64,000 nt of DNA. Origin: Psychrobacter sp. AH5 (lineage in GTDB: Bacteria > Pseudomonadota > Gammaproteobacteria > Pseudomonadales > Moraxellaceae). Under the pieces are notes generated by a model. It was not told where the DNA came from, searched no databases, and saw only the letters and a list, made by a program, of their open reading frames with translations. Numbering within the stretch: position 1 is the stretch's first letter; each line of letters begins with the position of its first letter. Of this stretch, positions 51,252 through 60,412 are shown piece after piece. The stretch spans positions 1 to 64,000 of the forward strand of contig NZ_JAMBMT010000001.1 of the NCBI RefSeq assembly GCF_040371085.1. The letters run 5' to 3'. Made by a program: the position numbers and the translations under genes.

Positions 51252-52085
51252 CTAAACCTTAGCTACGCCTAATAGCTGACCCATTTGTACCACGCTATTC
51301 GCGCTTAGCTCATTTTGCCAGTTGGCCTTCGCCGCTTTAGGCAATATGACGATAGCGGTTGAACCAAGATAAAACCGTCCTAACTCATCGCCTTTGGTAA
51401 GCGGCATATTATGAGTGGTTTCTTGAATATCCTCAGTGCGGCTGATTTTACCAGTAGCGACAGACTCAATACCTGCGACAATCATCGCACCGACCATAAC
51501 TACCGCCGCTTTGCCATACTGGGTATCAAACAGACAAACCAAACGCTCATTGCGCGCGAATAGATCAGGTATATTAGCGGCCGTGGTATTATTGACCGAA
51601 AATAAGGTGCCTGGTACATAGCGAGCCGTGGTCAAAGTACCGTCAAAGGGCATATGTACCCGGTGATAATTACTCGGCGCTAGATAAACGGTTGCAAAGC
51701 TGCCACCAGCAAAATAATCACCATCAGCGCTATTGGCTAATAATTGCCCAATATCGTAATCTCGGCCTTTGGCTTGCAATAATTTATGATCGTTTATTTG
51801 CCCAAGCTGCGAGATGACCCCATCGGCAGGACTAACGATGCCGCTTGCAGTGTTGTCTATAGGACGCGCGTCCTGTTTTAGCTCACGGGTAAAAAAGTCA
51901 TTAAAGCTCTCATAAGCATTGAAGTTGTCACGCTCATATTCATCAAGCGTTATGTGATAAGCTTTGGCAAAACTACGGATAAAAGCGCGCTTGACTAGCG
52001 GGTGACGACTAGCGGCTAAACGTCCGGCTGCGCGGCTGAGCTTTTGCTGAGGAACAAACTGTTGCATGGTGGTAAATAAAGTCAT
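51252..52085 (-). CDS. psd: Phosphatidylserine decarboxylase proenzyme
   Basis: A 277-aa proenzyme converting phosphatidylserine to phosphatidylethanolamine at the inner membrane. The self-cleavage site is LGST with G241-S242, which becomes the pyruvoyl group; D88 (SPADG) and H144 (HRVHMPFDG) complete the processing triad. The overall length fits the bacterial type I enzyme. Ribosome site is weak. It converges on the HD gene and diverges from dtd. Confidence 0.96.
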   Translation of the reverse strand: MTLFTTMQQFVPQQKLSRAAGRLAASRHPLVKRAFIRSFAKAYHITLDEYERDNFNAYESFNDFFTRELKQDARPIDNTASGIVSPADGVISQLGQINDHKLLQAKGRDYDIGQLLANSADGDYFAGGSFATVYLAPSNYHRVHMPFDGTLTTARYVPGTLFSVNNTTAANIPDLFARNERLVCLFDTQYGKAAVVMVGAMIVAGIESVATGKISRTEDIQETTHNMPLTKGDELGRFYLGSTAIVILPKAAKANWQNELSANSVVQMGQLLGVAKV

Positions 52086-52249
52086 AACGGGGTACCAAAA
52101 GTGGTTTAAAAAAATAACGAAGAATTGAGTAGGGTATAAAATTAGACCAATGAATAACGCTATTTTATCATGCTAAGACTCTATCTGTGTGAGCATAAGT
52201 TATCAAAATAAGTTTTAAAATAAGGCATAATTAAAAGGAGGCATTAGCA

Positions 52250-52705
52250 ATGAAAGCCCTGATTCAGCGCGTAACACAGGCTAAGGTGATAGTTGCTGAG
52301 CAGGAGGTTGGCGCTATCGAGCACGGTATATTAGCCTATATCGGACTTGCACCTGATGATAATTTGCAGGCCGCTAAGCGTATGATAGATAAGATCCTAA
52401 CTTATCGTATTTTTGAAAATAACAACGATCCTGAGAAGGCCGGCAAGTTGGATCAAAACGTGCAACAAGTGGGCGGCGGCTTGCTATTAGTCTCGCAGTT
52501 CACGCTAATGGCAAAGACTGATAAAGGTCGTCGCCCTGATTTTGGCGCGGCGATGCACCCTGCTGCTGCAGAAGAGTTATTTGCCCAACTAGTCGCTTAT
52601 GCCAAAACTCAGCATGCTGATATCGCCACTGGCCAATTTGGCGCTAATATGCAAGTTGCAAGTATTAACGATGGGCCCCTTAACTTTATTTTAGAAGTCG
52701 TTTAA
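52250..52705 (+). CDS. dtd: D-aminoacyl-tRNA deacylase
   Basis: A 151-aa enzyme that hydrolyses D-amino acids mischarged on tRNA, and also glycyl-tRNA-Ala. Signature motifs are SQFTLMA (about 83-89) and GPLNFIL near the end (the Gly-cisPro pair is in the GP of GPLN). The MKALIQRVTQAKV start is family-typical. AAGGAGG precedes the ATG. Dimeric and cytosolic. Its stop is 18 nt from the convergent peptidase stop. Confidence 0.96.
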   Translation: MKALIQRVTQAKVIVAEQEVGAIEHGILAYIGLAPDDNLQAAKRMIDKILTYRIFENNNDPEKAGKLDQNVQQVGGGLLLVSQFTLMAKTDKGRRPDFGAAMHPAAAEELFAQLVAYAKTQHADIATGQFGANMQVASINDGPLNFILEVV

Positions 52706-52723
52706 ACGTTTATTAATAGTGCT

Positions 52724-53359
52724 TTACTCTTTTATTAATAATGGATAAGGATTGACCGCCCTGCCATTGATATAAATGCCGTAATGCACATGCGGCGGTG
52801 TACCTTTGGCGTTACCGCTATCGCCGACATAACCAATAATATCTCCCGCCTCAACCCAATCGTTGACCGCAATGTCGCCGTACTCTTGCAGGTGCGCATA
52901 GTAATGTCCTGCGCCGCCGGGGCCAACGATGACTACCACGCGACCGCCTAAGCTATCATCACCCACCTTACTGACAACGCCGTGAGTAGTCGCTTGAATA
53001 GGGCTACCGCGATCGGCAAAGATATCGATGCCTTCATGCGAGCGGCCTGCACTACGAACGGCTCCCCAAGTGTCGGCTAGATGCTGCCCAGGCAATGGAC
53101 TAGGTAAGCTATTCTCAGTGGGCAGCGGTTCTTGTAATAGATTAACCTGCTGCCACTTGGCAACCACAAAGCTCTGGGTTTGCAAACGTAGCGTCGGCAA
53201 TACTTTATCGACGATAAATAACAGCGCAAATAATAAAGACGCTCTAATAAGTACGCTTAACAGCCATCCTATCAGCGAGGCTTTAGGCGCTTTGGTTTTA
53301 GCGGTTTTGGGTAGAGCCGGTGGCTTAGATAGTTTATTAGATGGCTTATTAGGTGGCAT
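52724..53359 (-). CDS. M23 family metallopeptidase
   Basis: A 211-aa membrane-anchored protein: a basic Lys/Pro-rich N-terminus, one helix (about 29-51), then a periplasmic M23 (LytM-type) domain (about 85-207). The zinc ligands are H108 and D112 in HEGID and H192 in HVH; H190 and H156 region (HYYAHL) complete the site, so all catalytic residues are present and it should cleave peptidoglycan cross-links. The true start might be later. It is divergent from the exonuclease gene. Not paired with an EnvC-type coiled coil. Confidence 0.88.
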   Translation of the reverse strand: MPPNKPSNKLSKPPALPKTAKTKAPKASLIGWLLSVLIRASLLFALLFIVDKVLPTLRLQTQSFVVAKWQQVNLLQEPLPTENSLPSPLPGQHLADTWGAVRSAGRSHEGIDIFADRGSPIQATTHGVVSKVGDDSLGGRVVVIVGPGGAGHYYAHLQEYGDIAVNDWVEAGDIIGYVGDSGNAKGTPPHVHYGIYINGRAVNPYPLLIKE

Positions 53360-53492
53360 CGCGCTCTTGTAATTTAGGTGATTGGTATAATATATATCTT
53401 ATGCTGTTTGACGCTAAAATACGACTAAGGCAGAGATAATTTGACAGCCTGCTTTTAGACGCTCTTAGCGATAACCTACGACTGATACATTT

Positions 53493-54191
53493 ATGATAGA
53501 ACCTATAGACAAGCTGGCGACAGCCCTTATTATCGATACCGAAACCGATCAAGGCGGTGATCCGCGTCCTATTCAAGTGGCGACTATTAATGTGGCGACT
53601 GGTTTTGAGTGGATGAAGTATTTTAATAGCGGCCGCAGCATATCACCGATAGTTATCAAAGTTCATGGTATTACTGATGATGATGTCGCAGACTGCGAAC
53701 GTTTTGAATTAGAACAGTTTGCGCTACCAGAGTATTTAATTGGTCACAACGTGCGCTTTGACTGGCGGGTGATTGGTAGGCCGTCTGCTAAGCTTATTTG
53801 TACCGTTAGACTAGCAAGAGTGGCGTTTCCAGAATGGCGCTACTATGGTCAATCAAAGTGTATCGAGCAGCTATTAGGTAAAGAACAGGCTAGTGAGATG
53901 ACCATTGCCGCCCACGATGCCTTAGGCGATGCGCGGATGTGCTACTTGCTTTACAAAGCTTGCTGCACGCGCTTGCAAATTGAACCAACTGACTTTGCGG
54001 CCGCTCATAAAATATCCAACAGCGCCCATCCAGTGAGCAAAATGCCTTTTGGTAAACACAAAGGCAAGCTAATCAAGGATGTGCCTATCAGCTATGTCAA
54101 ATGGATGCTTGGTAACATCCATAATATGCAGCCAACCTTGTATTCAGCGTTGACTAAGCGTATCGAAGCAGAAAAGCTCAAAGAGGGATAA
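53493..54191 (+). CDS. DEDDh 3'-5' exonuclease (ExoX-like) with C-terminal DUF3820 region
   Basis: A 232-aa protein with a DnaQ-like exonuclease domain: D15 and E17 (IIDTETD), D90 (HNVRFDW), H141 and D146 (AHDALGDA) form the DEDDh site. This layout resembles exodeoxyribonuclease X. The C-terminal segment about 183-208 (MPFGKHKGKLIKDVPISY) is the DUF3820 / quorum-sensing-regulated virulence-factor fold that often accompanies it. It probably degrades single-strand or damaged DNA or RNA 3' ends; the substrate is not certain. No ribosome site is obvious. Cytosolic. Confidence 0.9.
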   Translation: MIEPIDKLATALIIDTETDQGGDPRPIQVATINVATGFEWMKYFNSGRSISPIVIKVHGITDDDVADCERFELEQFALPEYLIGHNVRFDWRVIGRPSAKLICTVRLARVAFPEWRYYGQSKCIEQLLGKEQASEMTIAAHDALGDARMCYLLYKACCTRLQIEPTDFAAAHKISNSAHPVSKMPFGKHKGKLIKDVPISYVKWMLGNIHNMQPTLYSALTKRIEAEKLKEG

Positions 54192-54207
54192 ATGTGGCGT
54201 GCTACTC

Positions 54208-55161
54208 TCAGTGATCTTTATTTAACCAATCGACCGCCATCTGCCAAAGCTGTGGTGCTTTGGCATAAGTTTTACGACTAAAATAGCGCATGTGTCCGAT
54301 ATGATTGACCCCTAACCCTTTTGGATCTAAATAGTGCTTTTCGACTGGCATATTGGGAAACACTCTGATCATGTCGTCGATATTTTTGCTATTAGCAATC
54401 TCATCATCAGTGAAGCCTAACCATAGCGAGGGCATAGTTAGCTCATTATAAAAATGATTATGTACCGTCTTACCTAAAGCGGTTTGAATATAACCGGCGC
54501 CATTGCACCACTCGCGCCATTGACGCGCCACGCCGCGAGGTAAAGGCTCGCCCATACCGATTTTGTCAGCTGGGGTGTAGCCTAACACTAGGTTGCTTAA
54601 AGGAATAAAAGCATCCATAAATCCCATCGCTTTGGCTTTGTAGGGCATAGTCATGTTTTTGATCTGCCCTGATGAGCAAGCGACATTGAATACTGAGCTT
54701 ATTGCCTGATAGTTAGGCATCAGACCGATGAGCTGACCACCAGCGCTATGACCTATTAGATGGTAGCTTGCCTGCGCAAATTCATACTGCAAAGCATCGA
54801 GCACAGCTGGCATATCATGACGACCCCAGCTTATCAATGAAGCGTCATTTTTTGCCAGCGAGGTCGTTAGCGACTCTCCAATCCCCTCGTTATCAAAGGT
54901 GAGGACCCCAAAGCCTTGTTCGGCCAGAAAAGTAGCAAAGTTATGATAAAACTGACGCTTGATACCGGTAGCTGGTGCTATCATTACTGCCACTTTTATC
55001 TCATTACTGGCTTTAGTGCTAGGCCGATAGACGCTAGCTGCTAACGGATGATTGCGCTCAGTCATGATCGTCAACTGATAGCTATCAATACTATTATCAG
55101 TGCTACTATTGGCATTTTTATGAGCGCAATCTACAGGAGTGGCAGGGTCATTATTGAGCAT
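54208..55161 (-). CDS. Alpha/beta hydrolase
   Basis: A 317-aa alpha/beta hydrolase with the nucleophile elbow GHSAGG (Ser139), an oxyanion region at APATGIKR, a catalytic acid in the GFTDDE segment and a His in NHIGHMRYF. The layout is that of the COG4757-type predicted alpha/beta hydrolases rather than a lipase with a lid or a haloalkane dehalogenase. Substrate unknown, likely an ester. The N-terminal 30 residues are polar and may be dispensable. AGGAT precedes the ATG. It is convergent with the exonuclease gene. Confidence 0.85.
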   Translation of the reverse strand: MLNNDPATPVDCAHKNANSSTDNSIDSYQLTIMTERNHPLAASVYRPSTKASNEIKVAVMIAPATGIKRQFYHNFATFLAEQGFGVLTFDNEGIGESLTTSLAKNDASLISWGRHDMPAVLDALQYEFAQASYHLIGHSAGGQLIGLMPNYQAISSVFNVACSSGQIKNMTMPYKAKAMGFMDAFIPLSNLVLGYTPADKIGMGEPLPRGVARQWREWCNGAGYIQTALGKTVHNHFYNELTMPSLWLGFTDDEIANSKNIDDMIRVFPNMPVEKHYLDPKGLGVNHIGHMRYFSRKTYAKAPQLWQMAVDWLNKDH

Positions 55162-55337
55162 GGTTATATCCTAGTCGGCTTAAGAGTGTAGGTGTTGCGT
55201 AGTGATCAATCGTTGTCGAGCGTCTGTTGATAAAGCTTATGGTAAAATATATAACAATTGAAGCTAATTAATAAAAGAATTTAAATGACTGTAGTGCTAC
55301 TTATAAAAAAGCGCTGCTATAACATCTAGGAAATAAT

Positions 55338-56018
55338 ATGATGCAAATGAAGATTAATAATCAAAATTATGAGGTGATTACTAGCCACGATATCGCTGAT
55401 ATAGAGCAAGCGGTTGATAAATCTAGCTTGTCTATGCCGTTAGTAGCGGTCTATTGCGGTTCGCGTTTGGGTAATAGTGAGATTTATGAAAAAGCAGCCC
55501 GTGAGCTTGGCAGCGCTCTAGCCAATAATGCTATGGGTCTAGTCTATGGCGGCGCTAGTATCGGTCTAATGGGAGCGGTGGCCGATGAGGTAATCAATGG
55601 TGGCGCCCAAGCAGTAGGCGTTATCCCAACCTTTATGCTCAAGCATGAAATCGCCCATCAAGGCTTAACCCGTCTACATCTGACCGATACTATGCATACG
55701 CGTAAAACGGTCATGGCTGAGTATGCCGATGCTTTTATTACCTTGCCCGGTGGTCTAGGAACGCTTGAGGAGATTATGGAGATTGCCACTTGGCGACAGC
55801 TGTATCAGCACGAAAAGCCGATGATTATTCTTAATATCAATGGCTTTTATGATCGGATGCTAGAGCATCTCAAGTTCACCACCGAACAAGGGTTTATGAA
55901 GCCGCAAGACCTTGAGCGCTTGGTGGTATGTAATACTATCGATGAAGCTATCGAAAAGCTGCAAACCATTGTCAATATTGATGAAGAAGTCGATACCAAA
56001 AAAATGGTCGGTAATTAA
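55338..56018 (+). CDS. LOG family protein (TIGR00730 Rossmann fold)
   Basis: A 226-aa lysine-decarboxylase-like protein. The PGGLGTLEE motif (137-145) and R122/K123 in MHTRKTVM are typical of cytokinin riboside 5'-monophosphate phosphoribohydrolases (LOG); bacterial members cleave the N-glycosidic bond of nucleoside monophosphates. An extra 35-residue N-terminal tail precedes the strand PLVAVYCGSR. TAGGAA precedes the ATG. Nearby genes give no clue on its substrate. Confidence 0.88.
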   Translation: MMQMKINNQNYEVITSHDIADIEQAVDKSSLSMPLVAVYCGSRLGNSEIYEKAARELGSALANNAMGLVYGGASIGLMGAVADEVINGGAQAVGVIPTFMLKHEIAHQGLTRLHLTDTMHTRKTVMAEYADAFITLPGGLGTLEEIMEIATWRQLYQHEKPMIILNINGFYDRMLEHLKFTTEQGFMKPQDLERLVVCNTIDEAIEKLQTIVNIDEEVDTKKMVGN

Positions 56019-56116
56019 AACCCGCCTAGGTGCAGTAGTTGGCTATTGATGACCAATCACTAATGATTAACAACTCATTATCAATAACTAATCATAAGCT
56101 ACTAGTTATAAGCCAT

Positions 56117-56154
56117 AAAAACAGCCACTCTTATTATTAAAGAGTGGCTGTTTT
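56117..56154 (+). terminator. Bidirectional terminator between LOG and FAD oxidoreductase
   Basis: AAACAGCCACTCTT / AAGAGTGGCTGTTT stem of 14 bp with TATTATTA loop, A-run and T-run. It lies between convergent genes. Confidence 0.88.
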
Positions 56155-56217
56155 ATTTATAGCCTGAATCATAATTAATTGATCAACAAACTATAATTTA
56201 ACCAATTACAGTTAGTT

Positions 56218-57828
56218 TTAGGCGTGAACAGCAGTCAAGTCATCCAGTATTACCTCATCGATACTATGATTGACCGCCGCCATCGCCAAAGGAAAACCGC
56301 GCTGCTGAGCTAATTCTCGCGCTACTCTATCAATATCAGCCTTATTATTATGCTTTAGATAAGCCCAATTATGAGTGTAACGCTGTTTATCGGCGGCTAA
56401 GTTTGGCGCTAATAAATCGATATCTATCAATTGACTAACGATTTCGTCAGCGGCCAGTAGAGTAGAGGAGGCTTTGACATTCTCAGCACGAGCATAATGC
56501 AAATGACCATACAGGCTAACATCAGCGACTCGCAAAGTATCGTCTTTGCCTGGAATCTGCTGACCTCCGTATAGCGCATTACCTACCGTGCGTGCACTAC
56601 TAAAAGTCGGTACAAATTCTGCTACATATTCAATCGACTGCTGACTTCGCGCTTGTAGCGGTGCTTTATCCCAGCCATCTTCAATATAATGGACATACTG
56701 GGCAGGAAGCGTAGGTTGAGCGCTGTCTTTGGTAGAGGCTACTAGGCCGTCATCAAATAAAGTGATGGCTTTACTCATACCATGAATTTGAAAATAACCG
56801 CCCGGATAAGGGGTTAACTGCGCCATGCCCTCAGGGGTACCACGAGCGCCATAAACGATAATCTCTGGAATTTGCCCGCCTGCATCATCCCAATGAGTAA
56901 TGTAGGAGGATTTGAATTCGACCATACGCTCGACATCGACTCCAACCATATCATCGATAATACCGGTACGAAAGCCGCACGCATTGATTAAATAATCTAC
57001 TTCGATAGATTCAGTCTGACTAGTAGAGTTATTATCGTTAGCTTTTTGTTGGTAATCCACGCGCCATTTGCTAACATGGTGATTGGCATTGGTGCAGTCT
57101 GTACACTCGACGGCGACGACTTGCTCGACTTGAGTATCGGTGAAGACATGAGCATTGTCATAGCCCTCCAAAGCCAATTGCGCAGAAGCGGCTAAGCGAA
57201 ATATATTCCAGCCATATTCTTGCACGACTATCAGCGGATACTTGACCTTATTTAGATCCAAGTATTTAGCCGCTGGAATAACCCATTCATCAACCGTGGT
57301 AGGTACAGCTACTTGCTCGCGGTTAGATAACTCAATAAGCTGCTCCTGACTATAAAGCTGATAGTAGTCCTCAGGCTCGCCTAGCACTTTATTTTTGGGA
57401 TCCTCAGCGATCAGCTCACGATAAGCCTCAGTTAGTATATCCAAGCGTGGTAACAAGTCTTCCGGCAAACCCTCATCGCGGGTTGGTACGGCAAAGACAG
57501 TAGGACGCACATCGATAGTATGAGGATACAGGCGCAAAATATCGATACACTGCTTAAGTAGGGCTACGCAGTCCTCATCAGGAATCTCACGATACAGATT
57601 GCCGCCAGCATGCAAATGACACATAGGCGGGCCGTCAATCAGTGAGGACTTTTTTTCAAATAAATAAGTCTCAAGACCTAAAGCCGCTAAGCGAATAGCA
57701 ATAGTCGCGCCAGCCGTACCACCGCCCAAAATACCAACTCGCTTAGCAGGATTAGAGGGATCTTTTGCTGTAGTATTGGTAAGGCTAGTAAGCATTGAAG
57801 ACTGTGTCTGATTAGAGAGTATGGTCAT
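56218..57828 (-). CDS. FAD-dependent oxidoreductase
   Basis: A 536-aa flavoprotein. The N-terminal FAD-binding Rossmann motif is GILGGGTAGATIAIRLA (about 32-48) followed by a Glu at the end of the second strand (LFEKK). A second FAD signature lies at VDYLINACGFRTG. No C-terminal iron-sulfur or halogenase motif was seen; the fold is in the DAO/FAD-dependent oxidoreductase group, and the substrate is unknown. AAGAG precedes the ATG. It is convergent with the LOG gene and followed by a bidirectional terminator. Confidence 0.85.
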   Translation of the reverse strand: MTILSNQTQSSMLTSLTNTTAKDPSNPAKRVGILGGGTAGATIAIRLAALGLETYLFEKKSSLIDGPPMCHLHAGGNLYREIPDEDCVALLKQCIDILRLYPHTIDVRPTVFAVPTRDEGLPEDLLPRLDILTEAYRELIAEDPKNKVLGEPEDYYQLYSQEQLIELSNREQVAVPTTVDEWVIPAAKYLDLNKVKYPLIVVQEYGWNIFRLAASAQLALEGYDNAHVFTDTQVEQVVAVECTDCTNANHHVSKWRVDYQQKANDNNSTSQTESIEVDYLINACGFRTGIIDDMVGVDVERMVEFKSSYITHWDDAGGQIPEIIVYGARGTPEGMAQLTPYPGGYFQIHGMSKAITLFDDGLVASTKDSAQPTLPAQYVHYIEDGWDKAPLQARSQQSIEYVAEFVPTFSSARTVGNALYGGQQIPGKDDTLRVADVSLYGHLHYARAENVKASSTLLAADEIVSQLIDIDLLAPNLAADKQRYTHNWAYLKHNNKADIDRVARELAQQRGFPLAMAAVNHSIDEVILDDLTAVHA

Positions 57829-58369
57829 TAGTGTGCTCTTATTTATTTAGCAGTTTAAAATTCGATATCTCATTATTTATACGTTTTGACTGATATCGAC
57901 AAGTGTTACTGTTTTTGAAGTTATAGAGGATATGCGTCCGTTAAAAGCTTAATTCAATCAAATCTACAAACTTTAACAGCTCTTTTAACCCTAACTTATT
58001 ATGTAGAAATACTTATCTTCTTTAGAACTATTTTATAAAAAACTAAAGGATATATCATAGCAGTTACGTAAGAAGATGCATTAGTTTTGTCACTAAAAAC
58101 CTAGCATCCCAAGCTTACCAAAAGGCATTAATGGACGGCTTTTAAAGCGCCATAATAAGAATGATTACTAGGTTAACAATAGAGTTGTTATAGGTTTTGT
58201 AAGTTTTTTGATTAACAAAATAGATTGTTGCAGGACTGTGTTATATTAAAATGGATTAAAGCGGTATTTAGAGCATATTTATAAAGCATACTTAAAGTAT
58301 TAGGCTTGCCATTAACATTGTCCTAAAAATGCAAATAACAATAAAACTCATAACGATAAGGAAGTTATT
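57829..58369 (+). other. Divergent spacer between FAD oxidoreductase and the small lipoprotein gene
   Basis: 541 bp, AT-rich, with no gene. An extended -10 (TGTTATATT, 58239-58247) could start the lipoprotein transcript. Nothing else recognised. Confidence 0.55.
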
Positions 58370-58816
58370 ATGAAAAATATTATGATACTCACAGCTGTTG
58401 CAGGTGTTTTGAGCCTAACAGGCTGCTCAACGATAGATAATGTACTAGGAACGAATTTGGCGGGTATGAACGATAAGCAAGCCACTAGTAGTATGGGTAT
58501 GAATAATGCTGTACCAGTGAGCAGTTTGAACGGTGTACTGGTTGACTCTCGCAACAATATGACTTTATATACCTTTGATAAAGATACAATGAATAAGTCA
58601 AATTGTTTGGGAGATTGCTTAAAGGCTTGGCCGGCACTAAAAGCGACCAAAGGTAATACTACTTTAGGGCAGTATTCCACTTTTCAGCGTGATGATGGTA
58701 GCTATCAATGGGCGGTAAATGGTAAGCCTTTATATTACTTTGTCAAAGATAAAAAAGCGGGCGATATGATGGGAAATAATGTCAAAAACGTTTGGCATGT
58801 TGTTAAAACCAAATAA
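58370..58816 (+). CDS. Lipoprotein with COG4315 (secreted repeat) domain
   Basis: A 148-aa lipoprotein: signal peptide with lipobox LTGC19, then two repeat-like units typical of PF03640/COG4315, visible as VLVDSRNNMTLYTFDKD and LYYFVKDKKAGD. C84 and C88 (NCLGDCLKAWP) form the paired-cysteine signature of the family. The function of these proteins is not established. The product is anchored in the outer or inner membrane, which the residue after Cys (Ser) suggests may be outer. AAGGAAG precedes the ATG and a terminator follows. Confidence 0.85.
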   Translation: MKNIMILTAVAGVLSLTGCSTIDNVLGTNLAGMNDKQATSSMGMNNAVPVSSLNGVLVDSRNNMTLYTFDKDTMNKSNCLGDCLKAWPALKATKGNTTLGQYSTFQRDDGSYQWAVNGKPLYYFVKDKKAGDMMGNNVKNVWHVVKTK

Positions 58817-58871
58817 TAAAAATGCAGCTTTTAAGATAAATCCTTTAAACCTTATTAAGGTTAAAAACAGT

Positions 58872-58902
58872 AGCAGCTACTCCTTGAGATAGCTGCTTTT
58901 TT
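58872..58902 (+). terminator. Terminator of the small lipoprotein gene
   Basis: AGCAGCTA / TAGCTGCT stem, 10-nt loop, TTTTTT tail. Confidence 0.85.
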
Positions 58903-59008
58903 GCTTGTGGAGTAACTAATATGTAGTAATTGTATTAACAACTATATTAAGATAAGTTTTGTGCTGTTACTGACTAGTGGTAACCGTGCCAGCTAGCATA
59001 GACGCTAC

Positions 59009-59037
59009 TTGCATTAGCGCTTAAAAACCGTTAAAAT
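59009..59037 (+). promoter_or_regulatory. Promoter of rpmE2
   Basis: TTGCAT (59009-59014) and TAAAAT (59032-59037) are separated by 17 bp. Transcription would begin near 59044, giving a leader of about 165 nt before the start codon. Confidence 0.55.
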
Positions 59038-59043
59038 CGCGGT

Positions 59044-59210
59044 TCAATTTTCCCGCTGGGGATAGGCTAAGGAGCAGTGGTGTGGTGTTGGGTACTGGAA
59101 TAAGCCAGTGACACAATGGCTAGACTGATAGATGTGCTTAGTGCCTCAGTTACGTATGTTTAAGAGCTTAAAGTATTAAGCAGACATACATCGGACCTAG
59201 AGAGATTATT
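59044..59210 (+). promoter_or_regulatory. Structured 5' leader of rpmE2
   Basis: GC-richer than the surrounding spacer. GTGT-TGGGTA-CTGG-AATAAG-CCAG-TG-ACAC (59090-59116 approx.) forms a hairpin. It may be an autoregulatory L31-binding leader, as known for some rpmE leaders, but no match to a known family was established by eye. Confidence 0.35.
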
Positions 59211-59480
59211 ATGCGTAAAGATATCCATCCTAATTACCAAGAAGTTTTATTCCATGACACTAACGCTGACGTGTTTTTCTTAACTCGCTCAACCGTTAAG
59301 ACCAAGACCACTCGCGAGTATGAAGGCACAGAATACCCATACTATCCGCTTGATATCTCAAGTGCGTCACACCCATTCTACACAGGCGAGCAGCGTAAGA
59401 GCTCTACTGAAGGCCGTGTTGCTAGCTTCAACAAACGCTTTGGTGCGTTTGGTGGTCGTAGCAAAAAAGCCGCTGAGTAA
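59211..59480 (+). CDS. rpmE2: 50S ribosomal protein L31 type B
   Basis: An 89-aa L31 of the B type: [16 protein letters not shown] start, the inserted loop after VKTKTT, and [11 protein letters not shown] near the C-terminus. It has no cysteine, so it lacks the zinc ribbon of A-type L31; B-type paralogues are often a zinc-sparing replacement, and many are Zur-regulated. I saw no Zur box here. It is a single-gene unit with its own promoter, leader and terminator. Whether an A-type copy exists cannot be seen in this window. Confidence 0.95.
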   Translation: MRKDIHPNYQEVLFHDTNADVFFLTRSTVKTKTTREYEGTEYPYYPLDISSASHPFYTGEQRKSSTEGRVASFNKRFGAFGGRSKKAAE

Positions 59481-59527
59481 GCTTTACGACTGGATTTGGC
59501 TTGTTATGATAATAAGTCAAAACATAC

Positions 59528-59557
59528 AAAAAACCGCTGAATATTCAGCGGTTTTTT
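59528..59557 (+). terminator. rpmE2 terminator
   Basis: AAAACCGCTGA / TCAGCGGTTTT stem with ATAT loop, flanked by A and T runs; may also act for the convergent SGNH gene. Confidence 0.9.
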
Positions 59558-59602
59558 GTGTTTATGGGTTCCATCCTACAATAAGGTGACAAATTTTAGC
59601 CT

Positions 59603-60412
59603 TTATTTAGCCTTTAGCAGCTCGCTAATAAGCTCAGCTAACTGCTGAGCCCAGTACTTATAAGTAATGGGACTAGGATGGAAACCATCACTAGCAAACA
59701 TAGTAGCGGGGTCGATGGGCTGACCATTGCTATGCTCTTCACTCATACGCTTAAAGTCCGCTTCCATGTAGTAGACGCCGCCGTGCTCAGCACACACTTG
59801 CTGCAATACTTTATCTAAACTTGTCGCGATGGCTCCTATAAAGTCATTTAGCGGTGCTGGCAAGGCAGGCATCTGCGCCATCGGTGGTAAGCTTGAAAAG
59901 ATAAGCACACGTACGCCAAATTTGCGTTTAGCAACAGCGATAATCTCCTCCAAATGCTTTTGCCAGTGGTGTTTAGCGATATTGGTCGTGGTGTCATTGA
60001 CCCCGACGCTTAGCACCATGACATCGACTGGCAGCTTAGGCGCTGGCATGACATACAAGCGGCGCAAAATATCGAAGCTAGTATGTCCGGTTGTCGCTTG
60101 TAGTGACCAATCAATCATATCGAATTGGGCGTTGATAATCGCTTGCTGCTGTAAGACCGGTATGAGCTTGCCGATTAGCGCATCTGTCTGCGTCTTACTA
60201 CCCACGCCTGCGGCTGCAGAGTCGCCAACTAACATCAGAGTCAGTCTTCTAGCGGCTGTCAGCTTACCAGTTTGGCTAAGATGAAGCTGACCATGACGCT
60301 CGCCCTCAGGTTCAGGCAAGCGCACGGTATCACGCTTTACTTTACGCCCTTGATAAATATAAATAGGCGCAAGAAGCACATCTTTCGCTGATAATTTAAC
60401 TGCTACTACCAT
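59603..60412 (-). CDS. SGNH/GDSL hydrolase
   Basis: A 269-aa protein with an SGNH esterase fold. Block I is GDSAAAGVG with Ser65, the Asn block is SVGVND, and block V is SDGFHPS with D242 and H245. The first 58 residues are a non-conserved tail without a clear signal peptide, so it may be cytoplasmic. It starts inside the last codons of nadV (7-bp overlap), so the two are translationally coupled and likely function under the same control. The ester substrate is unknown. Confidence 0.88.
   Translation of the reverse strand: MVVAVKLSAKDVLLAPIYIYQGRKVKRDTVRLPEPEGERHGQLHLSQTGKLTAARRLTLMLVGDSAAAGVGSKTQTDALIGKLIPVLQQQAIINAQFDMIDWSLQATTGHTSFDILRRLYVMPAPKLPVDVMVLSVGVNDTTTNIAKHHWQKHLEEIIAVAKRKFGVRVLIFSSLPPMAQMPALPAPLNDFIGAIATSLDKVLQQVCAEHGGVYYMEADFKRMSEEHSNGQPIDPATMFASDGFHPSPITYKYWAQQLAELISELLKAK

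Larger units (their letters stand above)
58817..59210 (+). other. Spacer with rpmE2 promoter and leader
   Basis: 394 bp. The lipoprotein terminator (58872-58902) is followed by the rpmE2 promoter (59009-59037) and a leader of about 165 nt with inverted repeats. No gene is present. Confidence 0.6.

Noticed and set aside
59001..59210. Zur-controlled rpmE2.
   Set aside because: No GTTATAATATAAC-like palindrome is present in the promoter region.
59320..59589. 89-codon frame overlapping rpmE2.
   Set aside because: Shadow frame inside rpmE2 with no start signal.
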